A stretch of DNA of 64,000 nucleotides from Promethearchaeota archaeon (GTDB taxonomy: Archaea; Asgardarchaeota; Lokiarchaeia; Sigyniarchaeales; SOKP01). The DNA is taken from the NCBI GenBank assembly GCA_019058445.1, contig JAHPZA010000007.1:1-64000 (forward strand), in the 5' to 3' direction. The position numbers were made by a program, and so were the translations under genes. This document shows, piece after piece, positions 55,178-63,453 of the stretch (its first letter is position 1; the number at the start of each line of letters is the position of its first letter). The notes beneath the pieces are model-generated. The model was not told the origin of the DNA and ran no database searches. It saw only the letters and a list, made by a program, of their open reading frames with translations.

Positions 55178-55597
55178 ATGGTTGATAGTGATTGTATATT
55201 TTGCCAGATTGTTGAAAAAAAGATTCCCTCAAAAGTTTTATATGAAGATGAGAAAAATTTAGCATTTTTAGATATTTTTCCTATATATAAAGGTCATACA
55301 ATTGTTATACCTAAGAGACATTATCACAATTTAGAAGAAATTCCGGAATCTGAACTCATAGAAACATATAGAGTAGTTAAAGAATTAGCAACATTAATCC
55401 ATCATAAACTTAACATAGACGGATATAACATTCTTCAAAATAATTTCGAGGCTGCGGGTCAAGTGATCCAGCATTTTCATGTGCATATTATTCCTAGAAG
55501 TAAGAATGATGGAAGATTCAATATTAAAATCCCAAGAGAACAGGCTAATGACGAAGAACTTAATAAAATTCTAGATATTTTACAAAAAAAAGAGTAA
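55178..55597 (+). CDS. HIT-family nucleotide hydrolase
   Basis: 139 aa. Histidine triad H-F-H-V-H at about residues 99-103 within QHFHVHIIPR. N-terminal CIFCQIVEKKIPSKVLYEDE with CxxC zinc pair, and HTIVIPKRHYHNL. Length and motifs match HINT/FHIT-type enzymes that hydrolyse dinucleoside polyphosphates or AMP-amino conjugates. Followed 63 bp downstream by the pilin-like gene. Confidence 0.92.
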   Translation: MVDSDCIFCQIVEKKIPSKVLYEDEKNLAFLDIFPIYKGHTIVIPKRHYHNLEEIPESELIETYRVVKELATLIHHKLNIDGYNILQNNFEAAGQVIQHFHVHIIPRSKNDGRFNIKIPREQANDEELNKILDILQKKE

Positions 55598-55660
55598 ATG
55601 GCTTTGGATTCTTAGAGGAAAAATAGACTACTTTAAAAATATAGCTTAAAAAAATAGTTT

Positions 55661-55882
55661 ATGACATTAAAAGATTTGTTAAAGAACGCACCAAAGAAGA
55701 TCAAAAACAAAGTTAAAGAATTTTTTTATGATGAATTCGGGGGAAATTTAGTTGAATATGCTCTTCTGATTGGATTTGGGTTGTTTATATTCTTTCTTTT
55801 AGCAAGTATAGTGCTATCTATGATGGATTGGACTGCTGGTCAATCAAGTGAATTTTATGAAACAGCTGAAGGATTCGAATAA
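55661..55882 (+). CDS. Flp-type pilin-like protein
   Basis: 73 aa. A basic N-terminal leader (LKNAPKKIKNKVKEFFYDEFG), a probable cleavage site between two glycines and a mature start G-N-L-V-E-Y with Glu at position 5, followed by a hydrophobic helix (ALLIGFGLFIFFLLASIVLS) and a short polar tail. Bacterial Flp pilins read D-E-x-G^xxxx-E-Y in the same layout. So it is probably a type IV/Tad-like pilin or pseudopilin processed by a prepilin peptidase. No Tad assembly ATPase lies adjacent, though a HerA-like ATPase sits 14-17 kb away. Confidence 0.65.
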   Translation: MTLKDLLKNAPKKIKNKVKEFFYDEFGGNLVEYALLIGFGLFIFFLLASIVLSMMDWTAGQSSEFYETAEGFE

Positions 55883-55939
55883 AAATATTAAATATATTTT
55901 TTGATAGAAACTTAATTCTAAAATTTTTGTAGAATAAAA

Positions 55940-56332
55940 TTAGTTCATTTTCAAAATAATACCCTCTTCATATGTGAAATTATATTTTATTTTCCACTCA
56001 GGAAGCATATCATAAAAAAAGTTTAAATCAATATTTAAATAATTTAGAAATTCATTTATGGGTATTTTATTTGCTCCTGAAAGTACATTTTTAATTCTTT
56101 TTTCATATACTTCAGGCTGTTTAGCCATTTCTTTTGCTATAGCTTCCTCTTCAAGTAATTTTTCTAGGTCTAATTGTTGTAAGTAATTAAAGTATTCTGC
56201 ACTATCTAAAAAATTTTCAACAATTTTGCTTATCACTTGAGCTCTTGTCGTAGCGTATTTTCCAACAAGATTTTCAATTCTTTTCATATATCTTTCCGTT
56301 AATGTTACCGTTGTTCTGGCAGTGTCTGTCAT
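55940..56332 (-). CDS. RHH (CopG-like) transcriptional regulator
   Basis: 130 aa. Residues about 4-46 form a ribbon-helix-helix DNA-binding domain (ARTTVTLTERYMKRIENLVGK, RAQVISKIVENFLDS). The C-terminal 80 residues are acidic and helical, probably for oligomerisation or ligand sensing. Convergent with the pilin-like gene, and divergent from the winged-helix gene at 56530 across 197 bp, so it may regulate either. Confidence 0.75.
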   Translation of the reverse strand: MTDTARTTVTLTERYMKRIENLVGKYATTRAQVISKIVENFLDSAEYFNYLQQLDLEKLLEEEAIAKEMAKQPEVYEKRIKNVLSGANKIPINEFLNYLNIDLNFFYDMLPEWKIKYNFTYEEGIILKMN

Positions 56333-56529
56333 TTATAAACCATTATATTTCTCTAATAAGATAATATTGAAATTACTATTTATATGTTATGTTAATTTAT
56401 GATAATATGTCATAAATAAGCACACTTATATATTAATTCTACTTTATGAGTAATAAGAATCAAATTTTAAGATTCAATAATTAAAAAGTCGAAAATATGT
56501 CGAACTAAAACTAATGGAGGATTAATTTT

Positions 56530-56784
56530 ATGGCAAATAAAATGATGATTAAAGAATATTTTGAACTCAAAGAATTTATAACCCCGATTCAAAATAACTT
56601 AATAAAAGCATTACAACAAATAGGGCCCTCTACTAGAAGAGAGTTGGTTAGTTATCTAAATACTCCTAGGACGACAATCTATGATAATTTATTGAAATTA
56701 CAAAAAAGAAAAGTTGTAGAAAAATTTACACGAAATAATGGGAAAAGAGGGCGTCCAGTAGTTTTTTGGAAATTTGCAGGTTAA
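56530..56784 (+). CDS. Winged-helix DNA-binding protein
   Basis: 84 aa. Helix-turn-helix STRRELVSYLNTPRTTIYDNLLKLQKRKVV and wing NGKRGRPVVFWKF. It is a clear paralogue of the protein at 47506-47727 and of the type used as local archaeal repressors. ATG 56530 is well supported by a GGAGG Shine-Dalgarno sequence at 56517-56521, unusual among these mostly leaderless genes. Confidence 0.82.
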   Translation: MANKMMIKEYFELKEFITPIQNNLIKALQQIGPSTRRELVSYLNTPRTTIYDNLLKLQKRKVVEKFTRNNGKRGRPVVFWKFAG

Positions 56785-57160
56785 TTTTTTTTTATATTTT
56801 TTTTTTTTTCAACTTTTTTTTAAAAAATAAGATAAATAGGTTTTACTATTGATTTAATTTTCTATTCATAAAAATATTATATAGTCCTAAATTTCCATTG
56901 CAAATTTATATAATTAAATGTGAAAATGATAAAGTCTATAAATAACTAATTAAATGGACCCCATTGAAAATATCTTTCGTAATATTTAAATTTAGTTATT
57001 ACCTCTTTAATTTTCATCAATTTTCATGATATTACTTCAAAAGACAAGAATATAAAATTTGCAATGGAAATTATGGAGTGTCAATAAAATTTTGCATTTA
57101 TAGTATGAATTAAATTTTTCTAAATTTTATATAATATAAAATAAAATAGTTTTGATAAAA
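56785..57160. other. AT-rich intergenic region with long inverted repeat
   Basis: No gene supported over 376 bp. It begins with long T runs (56785-56821) after the winged-helix gene that could serve as a terminator, then holds the inverted repeat described at 56890-57072 and ends with an A/T-rich stretch likely to contain the fba promoter. Confidence 0.5.
56890..57072. repeat. perfect 18-bp inverted repeat enclosing 147 bp
   Basis: Arms 56890-56907 (AATTTCCATTGCAAATTT) and 57055-57072 are exact reverse complements, extending a few bases further with one mismatch. The interior is AT-rich and codes for nothing. It could be a miniature transposon-like element or a long hairpin controlling the aldolase gene. 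I see no convincing target-site duplication. Confidence 0.7.
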
Positions 57161-58144
57161 ATGGTTTCATTTAAGGAATTAGGTCTTAGTAATACAAAAA
57201 GAATGTTTGAAATTGCATTAGAAAGAAAATTTGCTGTGCCTGGTTATAATATAAATAATTTAGAACAATTACAAGCAATTATTATAGGTTGTGGTGAAAG
57301 CGAATCTCCTGTTATTATTCAAATTAGTCAAGGTGCTAGGAATTACGCGAATCAGACGATGCTTAGATATTTGGGACAGGGTGGAGTTGAAATGGCAAAA
57401 GAGTTAGGTTTCAACTTTCCAATTGCTCTACATTTAGATCATGGCAACTCGTTTGAACTCGCAAAATCATGCATTGACAATGGATTTTCAAGTGTGATGT
57501 TTGATGGCAGTCATTTAAGCTATGAAGAAAACATTAAAATTACTCAGCAAGTAGTTGAATATGCTCATGAGAGGGATGTAAGTGTTGAAGCGGAATTAGG
57601 GGTTTTGGCAGGAATAGAAGAGCATGTAAAATCAGATGTACATCACTTTACGGATCCTGAGCAAGTCGAAGATTTTGTGACCAGGACTGGATGCGATTCT
57701 TTGGCCATAGCAATAGGCACTTCGCATGGAGCATATAAATTCAAAGTTGAAAAAGAAGAAGACATACCTGAATTACGCTTTGACATACTTAAAGAGGTCA
57801 GGAAGCGCTTAGATAAGTTTCCTATTGTCCTGCACGGTTCGTCTTCCGTATTGAGTCATTATGTTCAAATGATAAATCAATTTGGTGGAGCACTGGAAAA
57901 AGCGTTTGGTATACCCGAAGAACAGTTGAGAAAAGCCACTCAATATGGCGTTAGTAAAATTAATATCGACACAGATGGTCGCCTTGTAGTCACAGCTATA
58001 GTAAGAAAAATATTGGCCGAAAACCCAAGAGAATTTGATCCAAGAAAGTATCTTGGTCCCGCTCGTGAAGAATTGATTCTAATGATAAAAAGAAAAAATA
58101 AAGAAGTCTTAGGCTCTGCAGGTCAAGCGAAATACATTGTTTAG
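57161..58144 (+). CDS. Class II fructose-bisphosphate aldolase
   Basis: 327 aa from ATG 57161 (TTG three codons earlier is weaker). Zinc-dependent aldol cleavage/condensation of fructose 1,6-bisphosphate or a related ketose. Metal and catalytic motifs: LHLDHGNS (first His and catalytic Asp), VSVEAELGVLAG, IGTSHGAYKF (His ligand), VLHGSSSV (third His) and KINIDTDGR (phosphate). More typical of bacteria than of most archaea; Asgard genomes often have it. It is isolated between the inverted repeat and ABCE1. Confidence 0.92.
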   Translation: MVSFKELGLSNTKRMFEIALERKFAVPGYNINNLEQLQAIIIGCGESESPVIIQISQGARNYANQTMLRYLGQGGVEMAKELGFNFPIALHLDHGNSFELAKSCIDNGFSSVMFDGSHLSYEENIKITQQVVEYAHERDVSVEAELGVLAGIEEHVKSDVHHFTDPEQVEDFVTRTGCDSLAIAIGTSHGAYKFKVEKEEDIPELRFDILKEVRKRLDKFPIVLHGSSSVLSHYVQMINQFGGALEKAFGIPEEQLRKATQYGVSKINIDTDGRLVVTAIVRKILAENPREFDPRKYLGPAREELILMIKRKNKEVLGSAGQAKYIV

Positions 58145-58183
58145 CGATTTAATTTTTAATTCGAGTGCCTTTTAGAATTTAAA

Positions 58184-60004
58184 TTATTTGGGGATGTAAT
58201 AATATTCATTAATTCGTTTCTGGTACGCGTCTTTATTACTTCCTAATTTATTTACTCGAGGTCTTTTAGTTATCGTATCCCTACGAAAAGTAATACCCAT
58301 CATTTTTAAAAATAAATTAAAACCATCTCTTAGATTTTGAGGGGGTAGGGCATTCCCTTCCAAACCGGGTATACCTTCAAATACTAAGATTGAATCAGCA
58401 ATGAAGTCTTGCGTAATAATATCATGTTCGACAACAAAAGCGGCTTTTTTCAATTCTTCGATTGATTTTCTTAATAATTGAGCTACCTGCAATCTCATTT
58501 CTACATCTAAAAAAGCGGAGGGCTCATCCAATAAATATATATCTGCTTCAGAAGAGAGGCATTTCGCAATTGAAACTCTTTGTAACTCGCCACCACTTAA
58601 TTCAGACATATATCTCTCACTAATATTATCTAAATCCAAATTATTAATTAACCGTTTTTTATAAGATTGACTTAGATAGGGAGCAAGTTTAATATTCCTG
58701 ATAAGCTCAGATACTAAATTATCCTCTTCTACTTTAATATATTGAGGCTTAATGGCAACCTTTAGTTCTACTGATTTCTCCTCATCTTCAGCTGAATTAT
58801 CAATAATATCAGATTCAATTTTATTTGCAATTAAGTTAATGAAAGTAGATTTGCCAATACCATTAGGTCCTAAAATTCCAATTATTTCTCCAGCATGAAT
58901 TTCACTGCCAGAAACTTGTAAATGAAAATTCCCTAATGTTTTTTCTAAATCATTGTAATCAAAAATTACATCTCCAACATCAAATAATGATTCTTGTGGT
59001 GGACGTTCATGAAATTGAATTGGAACTTCTCTTATTCTAACATTTTCATCTTTTATATATCCATTCAGATATATATTGATTCCAACTCTAACACCTTGAG
59101 GATGAGAGATAATCCCATAAACTCCAGGCACCCCATAGAAAACAGAAACATAATCACTTAAATAGTCGAGAATGGCAAGGTCATGTTCAACCACAACAAT
59201 GGTTTTACCATCTTCTGTAAGGGATCTGACTAATTTTGCCATATTAATCCTCTCACTAACATCTAAATAAGAGCTAGGCTCATCTATAAGATAGACATCA
59301 CCATCCTTTAAATAGGCAGCCGCAATTGCCACACGTTGTAATTCTCCACCAGATAACACAGATATGGAACGATCTAAAATTTCATTTAAATTTAATTTCT
59401 CAGCAATAATATCCAATTTGTCAGCAACATCATTCTTTTTGAGTAATTCATATACTTTACCGGATACGAATTTGGGAATTTGAGTAATATTTTGTGGTTT
59501 ATGAATGATATTTAACTTTTCTTCCTTTAAATCTAAAAAATATTGTTGAAGTTCAGAACCCTTGAAAAAATTTATTATTTCATTATCATCCGGCGCATTA
59601 TTCTCAAAACGCCCGAGATTCATTTTTAAATCTCCAGATAAGATTTTTAACATAGTACTTTTCCCAATTCCATTTTGCCCTATTAATCCCAATACTTTTC
59701 CTTTTTTAGGAATGGCCATTCTGAATAATGAAAATTGATCTGAACCATATCTATATGTAATTTGATCACTCATCGGATCAGGTAAGTTTACTATACTAAT
59801 CGCTTTAAATGGACACTTTTTTATACAAATCCCAGTACCTGAACATAAACTCTCAGTAATAGTTACACTTTTTCCATCTGGATTTAAAACAATTGTGTTA
59901 TCTCCCGTTCTAACTCTGGGACAGTATTTTATGCAAGGTTTTTCACCAAATGGACTACATTTATCTGGTTTACACCGATCTTTATTTAATACAGCGATTC
60001 TCAT
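58184..60004 (-). CDS. ABCE1/Rli1 ribosome-recycling ATPase
   Basis: 606 aa from ATG 60004; a longer frame to 60118 would run into the LysRS gene and its hydrophobic extension is unlikely. Splits ribosomes after termination. Two 4Fe-4S clusters come from CKPDKCSPFGEKPCIKYCP and CSGTGICIKKCPF. Then come two ABC cassettes with Walker A GQNGIGKST and GPNGIGKST, signature LSGGELQRVAIA and LSGGELQRVSIA, and Asp-Glu Walker B (LIDEPSSYLD, LLDEPSAFLD). The partner of aRF1 (7931) in termination. Divergent from LysRS with 90 bp between ATGs. Confidence 0.96.
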   Translation of the reverse strand: MRIAVLNKDRCKPDKCSPFGEKPCIKYCPRVRTGDNTIVLNPDGKSVTITESLCSGTGICIKKCPFKAISIVNLPDPMSDQITYRYGSDQFSLFRMAIPKKGKVLGLIGQNGIGKSTMLKILSGDLKMNLGRFENNAPDDNEIINFFKGSELQQYFLDLKEEKLNIIHKPQNITQIPKFVSGKVYELLKKNDVADKLDIIAEKLNLNEILDRSISVLSGGELQRVAIAAAYLKDGDVYLIDEPSSYLDVSERINMAKLVRSLTEDGKTIVVVEHDLAILDYLSDYVSVFYGVPGVYGIISHPQGVRVGINIYLNGYIKDENVRIREVPIQFHERPPQESLFDVGDVIFDYNDLEKTLGNFHLQVSGSEIHAGEIIGILGPNGIGKSTFINLIANKIESDIIDNSAEDEEKSVELKVAIKPQYIKVEEDNLVSELIRNIKLAPYLSQSYKKRLINNLDLDNISERYMSELSGGELQRVSIAKCLSSEADIYLLDEPSAFLDVEMRLQVAQLLRKSIEELKKAAFVVEHDIITQDFIADSILVFEGIPGLEGNALPPQNLRDGFNLFLKMMGITFRRDTITKRPRVNKLGSNKDAYQKRINEYYYIPK

Positions 60005-60094
60005 AATTTTCTCACTATTTAATAAAATAATAAATGATAAATAATTTTTTTCATTTATACTTATAATAATTTCAGCTAAATTAATGAAAAGATA

Positions 60095-61804
60095 ATGAAC
60101 AAAAAATTTCCAGCTCATTGGTTAGAAGAAATCGTAGATAAGATATCAGAGCGAAATGTTAAAAAGATCACTTTATCTACGGGTAAAACTCCATCAGGAC
60201 ATATTCATATCGGAATTTTAAGAGAGATTCTAATCTGTGATGCTTTACGAAGAGTATTTGAATCTAGGGGATATAAGGTTGATTCCTTTCTATTTATGGA
60301 TGATCTTGATGCTGCAAAAAGATTTCCAGAATATATTGAAAAGGATTTTCAGAAAGAACATTTAGGGAAACCTTTCGCTTATATGCCTTGCCCATTTAAA
60401 GAATGTGGATGTGAAAGTTATGGCCATCATTTTGGATATGAATTAATTTCTACTTTTGAAAGTTTTGGTATTAAAACTAAAGCTATATGGACCCATGAAT
60501 TATATAGAGAAAAAAAGATGCAGGAGAAAATTAAAATTGCCCTTGAAAATACAGATTTAATTAAAGAAATATTGAAAAAATATATTATACCCACATTAGA
60601 TAAAAATAAAAAAGAACTCTTTCTTGATATGCTCCAAAATTGGATGCCTGTTATGGCAATATGCGAAAAATGTAGCAAAATTCAATATAGAGATAATGAT
60701 GGTGCAATTAAACCTAATAGAGTCCTTAAATATGATGAAAAAAAAGAAATCGTAGCATATAAATGCTCTGCTTGTGGAAATTATAACGAAATTTCCGTTT
60801 ACAGTGGGATCCTTAAGTTAAACTGGCGTGTAGATTGGCCAACCAAATGGGCCCTGTTCCAAACTACCTGCGAACCCGCAGGAAAAGATCATTGTGTTAA
60901 AGGAGGATCATACGACACAGGTTTAGAGTTATGTCAGAGAGTTTTTAATTATAAAGGACCTGTTAAAGTGGCCTATGAATGGTTGCGATTAGGAGACCGT
61001 GACATGAAAACTTCAAAGGGTATTGTTTTTACCCCGAAAAAATATTTAGAGATTGCCGATCCAGAGTTGTATAGAATGTTAATTTTAAGGACTAATCCGA
61101 TGAAGCACATTTCTCTTAGAATTGAGGAAATACCACAATACTATGATTATTATGAAAGAATGGAAGATATTTATTATAGCTCAGGAAAAATAGAACCAGA
61201 AGAGGAACAAGAATTCATTCGTTATACTTATCCATTAACAAAAATTGATGAATTTTTAGATAAAAAGCCTAAAAGGATACCTTTGAAACTTCTAATTTTT
61301 CTTTCACAAATTCAAAATATATTAAATATAGAGGACTCATATGAAAAAGCTAAGTCAGTCACAGGAATAGAAGATCTCGAAAAATCTATTTCTATTAAAG
61401 ATTTTGGGATTCTCCTTAAACGAACAAAAAAATGGGTTGAAGAAGTTAAAAAATTAATTGAAAATGAAACTGATAGTCAGTTAAAGAAAAGTATAATGCA
61501 GAAAATCTCTCTATTTGAAATTCCAGATAAACATGATGAAGATATTCTTAAAAGTTTAGATAAAAATCAAATAAATGGTATTAAACTTTTACGAAATTTC
61601 ATATTAGAAAATGATGCAGTAGATGCAGACATTATCCAAAATAAAATATTTACTATTGCCAAAGAAGATTTAAAGATGAAACCTAAAAAAATGTTTGAGG
61701 CTATCTATCAAGTAATTTTAGGCAAAAAACATGGTCCTAGATTAGGATCTTTTTTATCATTACTAGATAAAAACTGGTTGTTAGAGAGATTAAATCTCGA
61801 ATAA
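60095..61804 (+). CDS. lysS: Class I lysyl-tRNA synthetase
   Basis: 569 aa. Rossmann-fold enzyme unrelated to class II LysRS. HIGH-type motif HIHIGILRE (about 36-44), KMSKS-type MKTSKG near 305, and the zinc-binding region CEKCSKIQYR...CSACGNY near 190-230. C-terminal helical domain recognises the anticodon. Archaea often use this class. Shares a short divergent promoter region with ABCE1. Confidence 0.94.
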   Translation: MNKKFPAHWLEEIVDKISERNVKKITLSTGKTPSGHIHIGILREILICDALRRVFESRGYKVDSFLFMDDLDAAKRFPEYIEKDFQKEHLGKPFAYMPCPFKECGCESYGHHFGYELISTFESFGIKTKAIWTHELYREKKMQEKIKIALENTDLIKEILKKYIIPTLDKNKKELFLDMLQNWMPVMAICEKCSKIQYRDNDGAIKPNRVLKYDEKKEIVAYKCSACGNYNEISVYSGILKLNWRVDWPTKWALFQTTCEPAGKDHCVKGGSYDTGLELCQRVFNYKGPVKVAYEWLRLGDRDMKTSKGIVFTPKKYLEIADPELYRMLILRTNPMKHISLRIEEIPQYYDYYERMEDIYYSSGKIEPEEEQEFIRYTYPLTKIDEFLDKKPKRIPLKLLIFLSQIQNILNIEDSYEKAKSVTGIEDLEKSISIKDFGILLKRTKKWVEEVKKLIENETDSQLKKSIMQKISLFEIPDKHDEDILKSLDKNQINGIKLLRNFILENDAVDADIIQNKIFTIAKEDLKMKPKKMFEAIYQVILGKKHGPRLGSFLSLLDKNWLLERLNLE

Positions 61805-61844
61805 TCTAAATGTAAAATGAATTAGAATTAGTTAAAAAGATTCT

Positions 61845-62039
61845 TTAGCTCTCCTTGTTTTTTTTTGATTCAGATTTATCTTTTTTTTTCTTTTTGCTTT
61901 TTTTCTCTTTTATTTTTTTATAGCAATCAGGACAATATGTTAAAGATTCTTCAATCATTTGCCCACATGTTTTGCAATGTTTATGGGGATATACATAATA
62001 AGATTCTCCCTTTTTTTGATATCTTTCGAATTTGCTCAA
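61845..62039 (-). CDS. Small zinc-ribbon protein with lysine-rich tail
   Basis: 64 aa. Single zinc ribbon (CKTCGQMI...CPDCYKKI) followed by a Lys/Ser/Glu tail. It resembles archaeal DUF2116-like zinc ribbons found near translation genes. The basic tail suggests nucleic acid or ribosome contact. Convergent with LysRS (41 bp). Confidence 0.7.
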   Translation of the reverse strand: MSKFERYQKKGESYYVYPHKHCKTCGQMIEESLTYCPDCYKKIKEKKSKKKKKDKSESKKNKES

Positions 62040-62103
62040 AATTAAAACTCCTACTTGTTTTTTTCTATAAATGATTATAATTGAATATTCCTTTTGTACT
62101 TAA

Positions 62104-63375
62104 TCAATTTTTTTCAATAATAGAAACACCTTGAGAGCAGATTTTAATCCTGTAAAATTCAGCATTATTTAATTGAGACCTTATATTTGGTGGGTAATTT
62201 GGAAAAGTCTTTTTAAATAGATCCTCATCATTTATTAAATCACGCAAACTTTCCTTCCAAGTTAATAAAACACTTTCTATCTTATTTGGATTTACCAGAG
62301 CAAAAACAGATCCTCCACCTCCGGCCCCAGTTAACTTCGCAGCATAAACATCTGGATGATCTTCAATTAACTTAATCAAGATATTATTTGCTAAACCAAT
62401 CCCATATTCAAAACCAGCATTTTTCATTATAAGATTCATAATTTCGGTGTTTAATTTGAAATATTCACCTAAATGCTTCCAATCTTTTTTCATTAATGCA
62501 AATCTAGCTTTCCATGCGATTTTTGATAATTTTTTGTAATTTTTTAGAATTTTAGCCTCTTTCTGTATATATATTTCCCTTAGTTTGTCATGAACACTTC
62601 CGCTTTCATGTGTTACACCAGAATAACACAATATGATTGGTAATTCATTAATATTATAAACTTCTCCAATATTGTCATAAACTGCTAATGGTTCTTTAGA
62701 GATCTCTTCATGAAATAATTTTCCAACGTAAGAACAAAAACTTAATCCTCCTCGACTGATAACATATCGATCTGAGTAACCTGCAGTAATTTTTAAATCC
62801 TCATCCTCAACTTTCGTGGCCATTTCAGCAATAATATCTTTGTTTATAGGAAACTCATTTTCCCCTAAAGGTGATAAATTATTAAAAAGATCAAAGTAAT
62901 GAGATAGTCCATAAAGGATTGATATAATTATAGAAGCACTGCCTCCTAACCCACTCTGGCGTGGGATTGTATTAATCAACCCAAATTCAATATTCTGTTC
63001 TTTAAATTTTTCCCAAAAATTAGCGCTTGTTTTAATCAACCTATATATACTAGCATAAACTAAACCACATTCGCCTAAACAATTTTCTTTTAAATCTCTT
63101 ATATTTTTACTGAGTTCTTCTTCGATATCAATTTCAAAAGTGAATTTATTAGTATTTTTAATTATTTTATAGATGCGAAACCGGCTTGAGCTATTTGTTT
63201 TTTTGATATATAAAAATACAGATAATGGGTTTTCTATTCCGTTAATTGCAACTGCGGGCATCCAAAAATCAGCTTCCACAGCATCTAGCGGATTTATTAA
63301 ATTAATTCTCGACGGAGCTTGAACAATTATTTCTGGCATTAAACTTTTAAGAAAATTAACAATAGAATTTAACAA
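62104..63375 (-). CDS. GHMP-family sugar kinase
   Basis: 423 aa. ATP-dependent small-molecule kinase. Motif 1 region APSRINLINP (about residue 20), motif 2 IPRQSGLGGSASIIISIL (ATP loop, about 135-152) and motif 3 KLTGAGGGGSVFALV near 365-380 are all present. The length and the variant first motif point to a sugar or sugar-phosphate kinase (galactokinase, glucuronokinase or heptose kinase group) and not mevalonate kinase; the substrate is undecided. Possible start at the later Met of SLMPEIIV. Confidence 0.8.
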   Translation of the reverse strand: MLNSIVNFLKSLMPEIIVQAPSRINLINPLDAVEADFWMPAVAINGIENPLSVFLYIKKTNSSSRFRIYKIIKNTNKFTFEIDIEEELSKNIRDLKENCLGECGLVYASIYRLIKTSANFWEKFKEQNIEFGLINTIPRQSGLGGSASIIISILYGLSHYFDLFNNLSPLGENEFPINKDIIAEMATKVEDEDLKITAGYSDRYVISRGGLSFCSYVGKLFHEEISKEPLAVYDNIGEVYNINELPIILCYSGVTHESGSVHDKLREIYIQKEAKILKNYKKLSKIAWKARFALMKKDWKHLGEYFKLNTEIMNLIMKNAGFEYGIGLANNILIKLIEDHPDVYAAKLTGAGGGGSVFALVNPNKIESVLLTWKESLRDLINDEDLFKKTFPNYPPNIRSQLNNAEFYRIKICSQGVSIIEKN

Positions 63376-63453
63376 TTTAAAAACCTAAGGCTAGTTTATA
63401 TTAAATTTATTAAAATTCTTGGTATTTATAAGTTTTATTTTAAATAATTCTAT

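Noticed and set aside
60005..60118. 38-residue N-terminal extension of ABCE1
   Set aside because: It overlaps the LysRS start and is hydrophobic; other ABCE1 proteins begin with the ferredoxin domain at MRIAVLNKDRC.
7133..62074. Many frames of 60-185 codons opposite or inside real genes
   Set aside because: They mirror conserved genes on the other strand and lack independent starts, motifs or spacing.
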